A DNA stretch of 64,000 nucleotides, from assembly GCA_034336665.1 (NCBI GenBank), contig CM067566.1, forward strand, positions 30,472,330-30,536,329, given 5' to 3'. This DNA is from Luscinia megarhynchos (taxonomy: Eukaryota; Chordata; Aves; Passeriformes; Turdidae). Shown piece by piece: positions 1 to 12,700 of the stretch. The translations under genes were made by a program, and so were the position numbers. The notes beneath the pieces were generated by a model. The model saw only the letters and a program-made list of their open reading frames with translations, had not been told where the DNA came from and made no database searches. Each line of letters opens with the position of its first letter. The first letter of the stretch is position 1.

Positions 1-3000
1 CTTATAGATGCGGGTTTTTGAGGGGTGGGGGACTGGTTTTTGGGGTTTTTTTAATCCTCTCTGCTCTGCTATAGCCTCTGTATTTGTACAGCTCAGGAAA
101 ATGCTAATCACATCACGGTAGATAATAATGCAAGAAAAAATCTAAGAAAAATAGAGTATATAAGAAGAGATGAATAGGAAGTAATTTGTGTTCATCTATG
201 TTCGGTCTGGATATGTTTGAAGAACTGTGCTGTCGTAAACAAAGTATTGGTTAGAATAGATGCTATTTTAAATACAATGAGCTGCAAAAAAACCAAAAAT
301 TGAAAATACCAGCTTTATAAAATGTCTTTGTTTTTCTGGCCTGTTCTGGCCATGTAATTTTGAAAATTTTAGTAACGACCTGAAAACTGTCTGTTCTGAA
401 TTGTATAACATCAGAAGCCAAAGTATGATAATATTATATTAAATAAGATTTTACTTTGGAAGGTAGCCAAACCACTAACAAATCAGGCTGATGTGACTCT
501 TTCTTTGTTGTAACAACAGCTTAAGCAAAGTTTCACAAAATGTAAACCAGAAGCTTTCTCAGAAAAACTGGGCAGTAAACTTTTGGGAGCTGGGGTCCAT
601 TGGACCCTTGTTCACATAATAACTTCAAGAAATTCTGTATGTTTCCTATCTTGAGGTGGCAGAGATTCATGTAGTAAACTGCAGTATGTGCTGAGCAATT
701 TTATCTCCAGTTTGAAAGAGTGTGCAGGCCATAGTGATAGTTTACCCTGCAGTGACTTGCTGTTTGTTTAGAATTCAGGACAGTTGCAGTCTGGGTTGGT
801 GAGCTGGCAGTCTAGTGCCATTGAGAGCAGCATGTCTCCGTGTTTATAACAGGCTTAATCCACTGGCTTTTAAAACTTTGATGTGAATTGGTTGTTTGTT
901 GAAGGTCGTATTTGATCAAAACTTTTGCTCATGCAATTCGTAAAATATTGCCTACCCCCCCAAATGGCTTTTAAAGCAGCTGAAGAAGCTTTTTGATTTA
1001 CCCAACCTATTACAAATTAGATTAATTGAGTTTGTAATCAGATTTGAAGCATCGTGTTCCAGGCCAGGGATTTCTTAGTTTGTTTCAAATGTCATTCCCA
1101 GGGCAAATTCTGCTAAACTGCATTTTCATGCTTTGCTGAGAAATGATTGCAGGTTTTGATTTCCATTATGGAATCATTAATATTGTTAATTAGAGTTCTT
1201 ATGGATAAGCACACTTAAGGAGGATCATCCCTGGGAATTGGGAGTATTATAGTTTGAGCATTTGTTAATTAGATAAAATTGGCATATGCATGAGTGTCAG
1301 ATTTGAGGTGTATTTTATGCTTATTTTTGTTTTTAAAAGTGACTTTGGTCGTAGTGATTTGCTTGTGGGTGTTGGTTTTTGTTGAGGGCGGGTTTGCTGT
1401 TTCAACTTTTTTCTCAGTGGCTGTATTCATAAACCACCCTCCTTCTCCACATTAAATTCTATCCAAATTATATTCTACAGTAGTCACTTAGGACTTTTGC
1501 CTTCCTTTAATGAAATTGATAGAAAAGTACTACTGCATCAAGTGGGAACAATATCTAGTCTAAAACTTCAGACATATGAATATTGTAAAATCAGTTCTGA
1601 TGTCCTCTTGCAGATGACTGAGAAACATTTAATCAGAGCTCTTTTGTGCTCCCCTCTGTTGGCTAGTGGCTGAATTTAAATTTCTTTTTATCCTGACCAC
1701 CTGAAAGGCTTCAAGATTGCACAGCCAGTCAAGTGAAAAACGCTTTTTACATCCTTGCTTCACCTTATGTTTTGAATAACAATGTTTGCAAGTCTCTGGG
1801 ATTATCATAAAGGCAAAAGATTTGTTAGTAGACTTCTCAACTTGTTTTGCTACATTAAAAGCAAATGGTTTGTGAAAGTCCAAGTTAGCCAACTGCCTTA
1901 GTATAAAGGATGGATGGGAAATCTGCTGATTAAAGATATTCTGTAAATGGGAGAAGAGTTAGAGCAGAGATGGAGCTTTTACAGCACTGACAATACTGTA
2001 GAGGCCCTTAAGGTGTATTCCTTAAATGTGCCTTGCACCACTTGAAAAGAAAGGAAAAATTCTCTCTTGGAGTGAAAACAGGCTGTTGAAACTGATGATA
2101 TGATTGACATCTTATTGATGCTTAATGGATCTAGATGTTTTGTCAGTTTAAAACAAATTAACTCTTGCTAGATTGTTGTATTATTTCTGTTTGATATAGG
2201 AATTCCAATCAGTTTTTTCTGTTATCTTGAGAACCACTGGAACTAAAAACCAGTGAATTTATAAATTCCACAAGTGCTGAGTGCTGACTCTCAGGTAGCA
2301 TACAGTCTTATGATGCCCTAATATGTAAATTTTGTTACTGTAGTCAGCATTTGCAAGAGCAGAAAAGTGAGACAGGGACAAATGACACTTAAAGGATTGT
2401 TTTTAGACCTGTGATTTGGTAGGAGAATGATTGTTATCATTGTTAAAAAAAGTAATCAGTCAAATCTTTTGAGTTGGTATTCCTTAGAAGGTGTAGTAGG
2501 CTGCTAAAGTGCAATTTTATTCATTATTGTTGCATAGAAATTAAAAATTAATTTGTGTTCTTGTAGGCAAAATCAGGAAAGACTTAGTGTTAAACTTGCA
2601 GGAGCAATTTCAACTAGATTAATGACAATAGGATGGTGTTTTGGAATTACTGATGTAAGATCAGATTGTTGAGGGGGCAGAGAAAAAACTTAAGTACTTC
2701 ATATAGTTATGTGTATTTAGTTTTGATTGTATTTTGTGACATAAAAGCTGATGTAGGACCAGAAGAAATTCGAGTTTCAGTTGTCTGAGCCTGCCCCCAC
2801 CCCTAGATATGTGCTGGGTTAGTATATCTGTTCCATTTTATTGCTGGGTTCAAACATCAGGAAGAAAGCTGAGTCATATTAAGAGGCCAGTCATCCCTTC
2901 CCTTGCTATTGCCTGCAGCTTTGAGCAATGAGGAGAGCTGGGTGTGGTGGCCTCTCCTCCATAGCCCTCAACATGTGAAGACTGAAGGGAAATTTTTGTT

Positions 3001-6000
3001 CCTTATCTTCCTATTCCCTTTCACATAGCTTTTATAGAGGAATGTTATTTTGAGTCTTCATTTTTGATGTTGTCAAAGTAATCCACTTACCTGTGATGCC
3101 TGTCTCTAGTAATCATGGCATTGTAGAATAGTTTCAGTTTGAAAGAGCCCTAAGGTTCATCTAGTTCAAACTCTGTGCCCATGGACAGTGACACTTTTCA
3201 CTAGACTAGATTGTTTAAAGGCCTATCCAAGCTGGTCTTGAACACTTCCAGGGGTAGGACATTCACAAATACAAGTTTCCCAGCTTGCATACTCATGCCT
3301 GTCTATTGCATCTATTTTAAACTGGGTCCTTTGTGCCTTTAAAAAAAAAAAATTCAGGTATTAGCCCGTTGATTAGTGTGAAAAAGTTAGGTAGACAGTT
3401 TTGCATAGCTGATTATAAAATTGTTTTCCTGGATACTTTCTATTTCAGATTGGAATTATAAAGGCCACACAAGGAAAAAATGTTCACCCTAAAATTCAGG
3501 ATTAATTGAGTGAGAAACATGAGAAAATGGAAAAACAATGACCTGTTACTTTGAGTAATGCATGCTTAGTGTGTGAGTGCCCATGTAGGAAATGGGGACA
3601 TTCTGAAAGCTGGAGCTGTCTTATTGGGGAATCTTTACATGATGCATCCAGTGGTCAGATCATCAGACAGCTTCTAAACCTTTTATTGAAAACTCTGCAA
3701 AGTCTTTGTAAAATATACAGAAGTAACATTATATATGCAGATTTAATTTGAAAGTAAAAATTACCCAAAAGACAAAGTTGCCCATGTGCACTGTATCATG
3801 CTGCTAGTTTTTCCATGTATTTCTTTCTGAGATGCTACTTTTTGGGTGTTGTACTTCTTTTTCCTCTTCATCCTGTGTGATGGATGTGGCTTAAGGGAAT
3901 GAACATTTGAGAACTGCTACACTACAAAATGTAAAATGGTATCAGTCATCCTTTTACTTGGGGAGGTAGAATTTGTAAATGCTAGGTGAGCAGATTGCAG
4001 GAAGTGAGCTTCATTTCCAGGAGAATCTCTTTTTATCTTTCTTTTTAGAATCAGCCAAGGCTATGTTAAAATTGATCTGCCTCTTCTGATGCAGCTACTG
4101 TTTAGAAAGTGGGAGGTGTAAAATGAAAACAGTTGCTCTTTTCAGCAGGAATCACAAGCAATAAAGCAGCATTGCTGGAACCCTTGCTAGGAGGGAATTA
4201 GTGCCATCCAGTCTTCTCTTTGGTAGGATAAAGAAGGGTTTACAGAACTTTCCAAGGCATACATAGAGTCTACCCAAGATAAAGTGCTTGTATCCTACAT
4301 CCAGCATTTAGATTTAGAAGTGGGGCCACAGTAAGTTACAGATTTGTTTACTCTCAAGCAAGTCTCCTGGCTGAGGTACAGTCATGCAAAAAATATACCA
4401 TGAGTTGCAAAGTAGAATCTGGGTAATTGAGTGCTCAAGGCTGTGTCCATTTTTAAGAGCAAATTTATGCAGAAACCAGAAACCAGTGCACAAATCTAGT
4501 GACTACTGGATAGTATTACCTTTTTGTTTTTATAGTAAAACTGTCGTCAAACAAAATATAAATACTGAGGCAGAGAGACTGGAAATGTAAAATATCAGTA
4601 TTAATTAACACCTGAACTTAGTTGATGATGTTGTTCTGGAAAAACATAAAAAAGGAAGTTATAAAGCCAGTAGTTTGCTTTCAGGAAAACTTTCATAGAC
4701 TGCATGTAATGCATGTATATTTTGCAGTTGCAGTGCCCCCCCTTTTTGTCCCAGTTCTGTAGCCTTTGACACTACATTGAACCAATTTCCACACTGACAT
4801 CTGGTGGTAGTTCTAAAATGCTATGTTGGTTGAAATGCTATATATGGGAATTTGCAGGTCTAAGCATGAGTTTTAATTCCTTCCAACCCTTCTGAAGTGA
4901 TCTTATTGTCATCTTAAAATTTTAAACTGTCATGATAAGACCTTTATGCAGCTCCTCACAAGGCAAAGAAAGCAGTGAATAAATACGTAATTGCTTGATA
5001 TTTTGCTCAGTCAATATAATGTATGTTAAAAAGTGTCTGTAGTGTGTGAAGGACACAATACTCAGAGTTAATTCCTTTCCCGAAGAACTCCTGTTTATTG
5101 ATGGTTTGTATATATAAGTATGTACACATATATGTATCTGTGTGAAGTAATGGAGCTCAGTAGAAGTGCCACATCATGCATTACCACATTATGTACCTTT
5201 ATCCAGGGGTCCAAAACTGGCTGTCATGGTGATAGTTTGACTCATCTTGGCTCCAGTCCCGATTAGTCCTGGTGTGTGAGTGTATAATAAATAGTAAGAA
5301 CCATGACAAAGCCCTTCAGAATTTCCACTGAAATGGCTGCAAGGGCTTGCTCTGTTCCTCATCCTGACATCTATCAGGTTGATTTTAAGTTCTATTGAGA
5401 AAAAACGCCTCAGATCAGATACCCTGTAGGAGTGACTGGATCAGCAAATGGAAAGTGTGGAAGTTTTATTGTGCCATGGCTCTATGACTGTTTAATACTC
5501 ATCCCCCATCTTATGGGTTACACCATACCCCACATACCCTTTTGACACATGAATAGTGTGGCTGTACCTATGGAGCTGCTTATAAAAATAGAGTTGTATT
5601 TCTTTGTGCTGTGTAAATTCTTTAGTCAGTTCTGGCTTAGACAATCTCCATAGGCTGAGCAGGCAGCTTTTTATTAAGTTTGTGAATTGTATAGTAGTTC
5701 CTTATTTGGTAATTAATTTTATGTTTGTAAGATTGAGCAGATTTTTGTCCCTATATTTGCTGCCTTCCATTTCTAGAGTAATGGCAACCATTGGTTAGTC
5801 CTAATGCAGCAAAGGTTAGCTTTGGTATAACTTTTTTTTTCTTTTCTGTGACATGTCTGTGTGAATACAAATCAGCACATTAAGAAAGTTTAGTCAAATA
5901 ATTCATTTGGGCATCGACATAAAAATGTTTCACATTTAATAGTTGCTCATTGATATGGATAATAGTAAAGAGGTCAAGAGTTTGGCATCTAAACTGGATA

Positions 6001-6434
6001 GTTTAATATGATATAAAATTTACTGTAATGAGTAAAGAGGGTTGCTCAAGTCCCAAAAGATTGTGAATTAGATATTTGATTTAATCTTTCAGGCAAAACT
6101 GATTTTAAGGATAGTGTTAACTATCTGATGTAACTGCTCTGATGTATTTCAAAATATGATGGAAAGGAAATCAATTAATACATTGTTTCAATATGTAATG
6201 CATAATTGCTAACTGTTATAGTAATTTTATTTTTTGTAATTTTATTTTTGGGCTTTGGATTAGCCTTAATATAGTTGTGTGTGTTTATTACCACAGGCTG
6301 TGGAATCAATGTTAGTTATTTTGAACTTGTATTCATTTTGATTTAATTTATTTGAACTTCTTACTTACTGTATTTTTACACTTTTCTGCATTCTTATTTA
6401 GCATTTTCTGTTTATCTTTTTCCCCGTTAAACAG
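1..6434 (+). other. FAT1 intron 2, 3' part
   Basis: No exon-like segment is supported here. The sequence is AT-rich intronic DNA with frequent stops in all frames and chance ORFs no longer than about 90 codons. One old CR1 fragment lies at 3118-3303. The stretch ends in a pyrimidine-rich tract and ACAG acceptor immediately before 6435. The long upstream distance fits the large intron after the big N-terminal exon of FAT1, which is not in the window. Confidence 0.85.
3118..3303 (-). mobile_element. CR1 LINE fragment, 3' end, old
   Basis: Read on the + strand, this matches the reverse complement of the avian CR1 3' end: an AGAATAGTTTCAG start, then GTTCATCTAGTTCAA, CCCATGGACAGTGACAC, CACTAGACTAGATTG and CTTGAACACTTCCAGGG. 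The element is therefore inserted in minus orientation. Many substitutions and a fading match after about 3275 show it is old and 5'-truncated. It has no coding capacity. Confidence 0.85.
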
Positions 6435-6749
6435 GTATTATTGAGACTGCAGACCACCTGGATCGTGAGACTACTTCGCATTACTGGCTTACTGTTTATG
6501 CAACAGACCAAGGAGTTGTGCCTTTATCATCTTTCATTGAAATCTACATAGAAGTTGGGGATGTTAATGATAATGCTCCTCAGACCACAGAACCAGTTTA
6601 TTACCCAGAGGTCATGGAAAACTCACCTAAAGATGTGTCTGTCATTCAGATTGAGGCATTTGATCCAGATTCGAGCTCAAGTGAAAAACTGACCTACAAG
6701 ATTACAAGTGGAAATCCACAGGGATTCTTCTCAATAAACCCCAAAACTG
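6435..6749 (+). CDS. FAT1: FAT1 exon 3 (cadherin repeat end and next repeat start)
   Basis: This exon has 315 nt and runs from phase 1 to phase 1 (acceptor ACAG, donor GTAAGT). It encodes the second half of one cadherin repeat, with the calcium-binding acidic motif HLDRET, then the linker [11 protein letters not shown]. The first half of the next repeat follows, with its VMENSP and FDPDSSS motifs, ending in the strand turn NPKTG. By counting back from repeat 34 this is probably the repeat 10/11 boundary. The frame is open across the whole exon and closes at a stop shortly after the donor, as expected for intron. The first codon base is supplied by the upstream exon outside the window. Confidence 0.95.
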
Positions 6750-9700
6750 GTAAGTGCAATACAGTGTTTTATGTATCAATAAAATAATATATTTGCATAA
6801 ATGCATAAACCAGGTGAAAACAAAATCTTTGGTTTAACATTGAAAACATGCTTTCACAATAGCTGGAGTTAAGCTGTTGTCTTGGGCTGTGTCAATATTA
6901 GTAAGTAATACAAACATGTAGGAAAGGATATGAGTGAACATTTGGTTCAAAGTACTTGACATCCACATCAGGCGTGTTTTGTGAAGGCTTTCTTCTGAGT
7001 AGCTCCACTCCAGACTGGTCAATGTCCATGCATTTTTATAGTGCAGTAAGTATGCAGTAAAACTCCATATTTTAGTTTAGTTTCATCCAAATTGTTTTTA
7101 GTTGTCTTCAAAGTTTCATGCATAGTTTTTTGTGTCAAGCTTTTTTAAAATTTTTTTTAGGGGGGGGGGGGGAGCAGGGAGGGGTGTTGTGTTAGTCTAA
7201 GCAAAATAAGCCATTGAGTCTGAGTTCACTGGCTATTTGGAAAGTTTCAGGTTTCAGAAAAAAAGCAGTGAGGTTTTAGCACAAGAGCCAGGTAACCTTT
7301 TAGTAACTGAATTGCAGATACATGTGAAAGGTGTGTAGGACAGACAGGTAGGGAGCAAAATAATCAGTCTTAACTGAAGCTACCCAATAATTTTGAAAAT
7401 ATTTTAAGAGTCGCTTATCATCCCTTCCTGCTGAATGTGGAGAAAATAATACATGTACTAGATGTTTTTCCTACATTTACAGCTTGGGGTTTTTTGCCAG
7501 GTTGTGCCCAGCTTAGCTCTTTATATGTTGTGTTAAGGTATGATTTCACAGTAAAAATTATGAGAGATGCTTTTGATTCACTCAACCAGATGTTTTTTTT
7601 TATAAGAATTTAGAGTGTTTTAGATCAGAGGTCCTGCAGAGGTGTAGTGAGCGACTTTAATCTATTACAAACCCAGTATGTGCATGGGAGCAATATAAGC
7701 TTTATTAATTTAGCTCTTGCCCATTCATGGAAGCAACTTCAGGGGATTTCAAGGGGCAAAAATGGAGTGAAAAAAATGTTTTGAAGGCTATGGCTTTCAT
7801 TTTGGTTTGTTGTTATTTCAGCTCAGGGTATGAAAGATTTGTGTGCTTTATCAGTTGCAATTGCTGTGTCAGCAAACTCTTGAGTGCAAACACAGGTATG
7901 TTATTTGGGTTGTTTCTGCCAATAATTTCTTTGTCAGCATGTGCTGCATCTGTGAAAACACTGCCAAGAGGGACATATGAGATAGCTATAGCAACAGAAA
8001 ACATTTAGTATGGTTAAAGCCTTCATCTAAGCACTATATTTACAAAATGTTGGTTTTAGGGAAAAGGCAGCCTGACAAGTAAAACAAGAAAAATCTAACC
8101 ACGGTCTTCTAGAGTAAATGCAGAAAGTGTTTGTATGCTTTATTTATATTTGGTTTATTCTGTGTCTCTGTTTTCTCTCATTTTATATGATATAAAAGGA
8201 AAAGAATCTCTTTTATCTACTTCCTTGCCCTTCCTGATTTTGAAAAGTACTTTTGCCTGCCACTTTGATATTTTTTGTTGTCTCAATATAATGCTGGTAA
8301 AGTAGGAATAAAATTGCCTGTGAATTGGGTGGAGAAAAGTGAGTGACTGCAGTATTCAAATTGCAAAGGAACATAAATGCTACCTCCATTCATTTCATCA
8401 TCAATTCATATAATTGGCCAGTTATTTTTGGTTATTGTTTTCTTAAATATTCTTGCAGGTCATTTTCTCTTCCTCCTTCTTCTGTTCTTTTCTTCCCCTT
8501 TCTGCCCCTGTATCATTGGTGGCATTTTCCAAACTGTGATTTGAAGAAAGACACTTCTGTACCTCTGTTGCCAAAGTTTAGACATAAAGAAATATCTTTA
8601 TTCTTATTTAATGGGTAGAAGAATTGGGGCACTGGGAGATTGTGACTTGTCTTTGGCCAGAGTTTTCACTTTTCCATGTCAGTAGCTTACTGTGATCTCA
8701 TTTATGTTAGAAAGGGACCTTGAGAGAGAGAACTCAACACACTAGATGGTGAAGTGATAAGGAACACTTAATAGAAAAGGAATAAAGATTTTCTGTCAAG
8801 AGAGTTTCTTACCTGCCTTTATTGTAGAATACATACATTAGAAGCGAGCAGTGAGATTTGCTGTCCTTCTCAGCTTGGTGTTAAAGAAAAAACAAAAAAA
8901 AGCAAAAGGACGCAATTGGAAATAATTAATTCATTATATTTCAGAACACAAGCACTGGGAATAAAATAATCTCTCTCTGATTTACCTTCAGCAGAAGAAT
9001 TTTTTTTTCCATCAATATAGTTAGCTTAGATGTTTGCCTAACGTGTGCCATTCATACCACCCTTCACTGGTGTCTGTTACTGTTAAAATTGTAATGCTAG
9101 GTAGACATTCTTCTAGACAGACATCTTAAACACAGTGATAGGGAAAAGGTGGGCAGAGGAGAGAAGGAAAATTTGTTCCTAGAGTGCACTCAGATAATTC
9201 AATGGATATTAAAAAGCTAACTCATATATGTATAGTCTCTCCATTCAATAGGACTCTGAATTTCATGTGTTCTAATGGCCATACTGCCTGTCCTGTACAT
9301 GAACAGTTTGAAACTGTTAGTCTGCAGTGGGCAGTAACATAGTGGTCAAGTTTTGACTGAACTTACCAGATTCCTAAGTTCTCAAGCTTCTCTTCTGTCT
9401 ATTAGATATTGAATATATTTAAGCTGAATAGATCTTACATGATGTGAAAGTGTTTTCAATAGAATTGACATGTTAAGGAGTTGAAAAAACACTTTGAAAT
9501 ACACTGGTTATAGTGCATTTTATCTTCTCCAATCAATTAAAAGAGGGCTCGGCTGAAGAGTACAGTTGAAAAAAATTGGAGATATCAAGTCCTGACTTGT
9601 TTGCTTATGTGTGTATATTATCCTTGTACCTTGTGAAGTTACCACACTGAAAGGTATTTCCAATGAAGAGAAGCCCCAAATTTCCCTTCCAGCCACAGGG

Positions 9701-12700
9701 GAGATAGGGCAGGAATAGGAATCAAGTCTTTTTAACTGCATTGATGTTGTAACATCAAAAGTGACAGTATGAGATAAGTAGTTGTGCATCCCCAAAGGTG
9801 AGTTGAGGACTGTAATGGCTTCAGTTCAACTCAACTAAAATATGTTAAAAATGTGTTAACAATATGTTTCAAGTGGTAATGTGTTATTATCTCTTCTCCT
9901 GGTCAAGGATTCATTGTTCCTTTCTCTTTGTAAAATTTAATGCTATGGTATGGTGGTCCATGGCTAGAATTCTCACACACAGTAGTGATACAGATTATAA
10001 ATAGAAACCATCTACATGTACCATGTATCAAGTGAAGCACTGCATTCTGTTCTCCTGATTTAGCTAATGCATTTCTAGAATTTTGTGGTGGACTCCAGAC
10101 TAAGATGTCTGTCTTAAAACAATAATCCTGAATTTTTAGAAATTGAAAATTTAGCAATTCACTGACATGGACCTTTGTAGGATATAGTTCCTCTTTCACA
10201 AAAAGTAGAGATTTCTTTTCATGACAAGAACTATTGACTGACTGATCTGTTTCTTAGAAATGCTCCTGGTTTAAGTAGTATCTGCATGCTTCTTACTGCA
10301 ATCTTTTTCCAAGTATCCCCTTCAGTAAATCTTACACTTAAAAACATCTTTTATATTTCAAATAATTAAAAAATAACTTTAGGAAACACTGCTAAGTCTT
10401 TCTTTGCATGCTATTTCACTTCTTGAAACAGGATATATCACAGTACATCACAGGACATTTTGTAATCTTTTCACATATAATTGGTCTTTCATGAAAGCAA
10501 ATGAAATAACATTTTATTTGTCTTTGGAGTTTCCATGTAATGAAAAGAAAGTGCTTTACATATGAGCTGTCCAGGTAGAATAAAAATAGTTATCATAATA
10601 TTATTTGCCAGAAAGAATGAGAGCAAAGATTTGATTCTGCAACTTTTCATTCTCAATCTGTTGACAGACATGCAAATTATGATAACTACTTTATATCCAC
10701 TTAACTTCTTGTGACATAGCTTGTAATTTAATACAGAAGTAACTGGCAAAGTGGAAGAGTTGTGACTCATGTTGATAGGTTTAGGTGGAAAGAGTTGAAG
10801 TTGCACTATTTGATAGCTGTTCTGAACACACGTCCTGGGACTCTGTGGTTAATCTCAGCACTTAACACTAGAGCTATTGCACTGAGGCTCAGAAAAGATT
10901 TGCACATTTAGCACCACTCATGTACAGCAAAGGATTACACAGCAGTAAACAAGTTCTGGGATTTGTGCTTTGGAACTCAAAATAAATATACAATGCTTTT
11001 GTAGGCACATGTAATACATATGGTGTATATAATAGTGGTTCAGTACTAATGCTGTTTCTTGCAGGTGTGGTTTATTTGCTTGTGAGGTATTTGGGTACAT
11101 GTAGAACTGATAAGTTTTACACATGATAGATGCAAATTTCATGGCTGTATTTACAAAATACAATTTATTATTTTACTGTTTGGAATAAACTACTCAGTGT
11201 TTTTATTCTACATGAATGCAGTCATCTTGAGTAGAAAAAATTGTATTTTTCCTCATCTTTGCACCTTTCATATTGTAATATCTTAATTTGCTTTTTTGCT
11301 TTTGAGAAGTATTGCAAGGATGACACTTGATAGCAGAACTGCTTTCTTAGAGAAAGTGGAACAGTTAACTAATACAGCATCTACAGGTAATAGCTGATGA
11401 TACCATTGTATATAAGTGTAAATTTATGAGTTGATGAATTAAGATTTCATAACCTCTATTTGGATTTAGAAATTATATATTTAGAAATGGATTTGTTAGT
11501 GCTTATTCAAAAGAGTTATTGTATTCATTTTACTAAAAGCTTTCAATCAAGCAATGTAATTTCTTTCTGAGGAGGGTAAGGCATACATGAAATGTGAGCT
11601 TTTTGTTGCACCCAGTAAGGATTGTAAGGGTGGTTTGCAAACTAATTCCCCAATTGAAAATGTGTGCTTACAGTTCCCCAGAATGACATTGTCAACCAAA
11701 TTCCTTTCCTGTCATTGTTTCCTGTTCATTATTTTTCTTCTAGCTTTACTTTTTGAATTGTGGGATGGCAAACATCATGTGAAATTAGAAGAAAGGTATT
11801 AACTTCTAAATGACTAATAATAACTCAGCAAGTGATATGTAAAACATGGAAATTGAAGAGCTAGAGAGGACTTCCTTAATTGCTGTACAACTAGAGACAT
11901 TAGACTTAACTCTCTCTAAACCAAAAAAGCTCACTGAATTCCCTGAACTCTGTATCAGTTTCCATGTGGATGAAACAGTTTTCTATGCCATGTTTTTTAA
12001 ATATGTCTGCTTCTTAGTGTTACAGGATCTGTATTATTTGCATAGTGAAAGGGGTTCCAGCTCTCCTTAGTATTACTGAGCAAGAAAAAGGAATCCTAAC
12101 TAAATAACCATATAGGGCCCTTATACTCTCTTTGTATTATGATGCACATATATTCAGGCTAGAAATAATTTCTGATCTTTTTCCCATTTGGTATGCTTCT
12201 TTCCAGTTCCCCAGGACTTCTGTTACATTTGTTGTGCCAACCAGATTTGGCTTGGGGAGGGAATCAGGGCTGGGTAGCAAAAACCACTTTCTTGAGAAGT
12301 CATGCCTTACCTCAGAAATTTAAAGCAATAATAGAAAATGAGGAAGAGAGGTACTGAATATTGCACCATACAATTTTGAATCAGATTGGCAGAAATGCTG
12401 ATCATAAAAATATAACTTTCTATGCTTTTAATGAAACTTGATATGAGAATGATCCATACTTCTGAAAACTAGACTTGGGCTCACAATCTGGACAGGAGAC
12501 AAAATATGAATGACAAAATAAATTTTGAATTGTTAATTTTCCCATACTTAGGTTTTGTAGGTGTAAATTGCATGACCAAATTACTTGGGAGTGTTGGTAA
12601 AGATATATTAATTTATATATGAAGCTATTATGAGAATATTATGGATATACCTTTGAGGAAGTTAGTAATCCTATGGTGTAGGAGATACTCCATTTAGATA

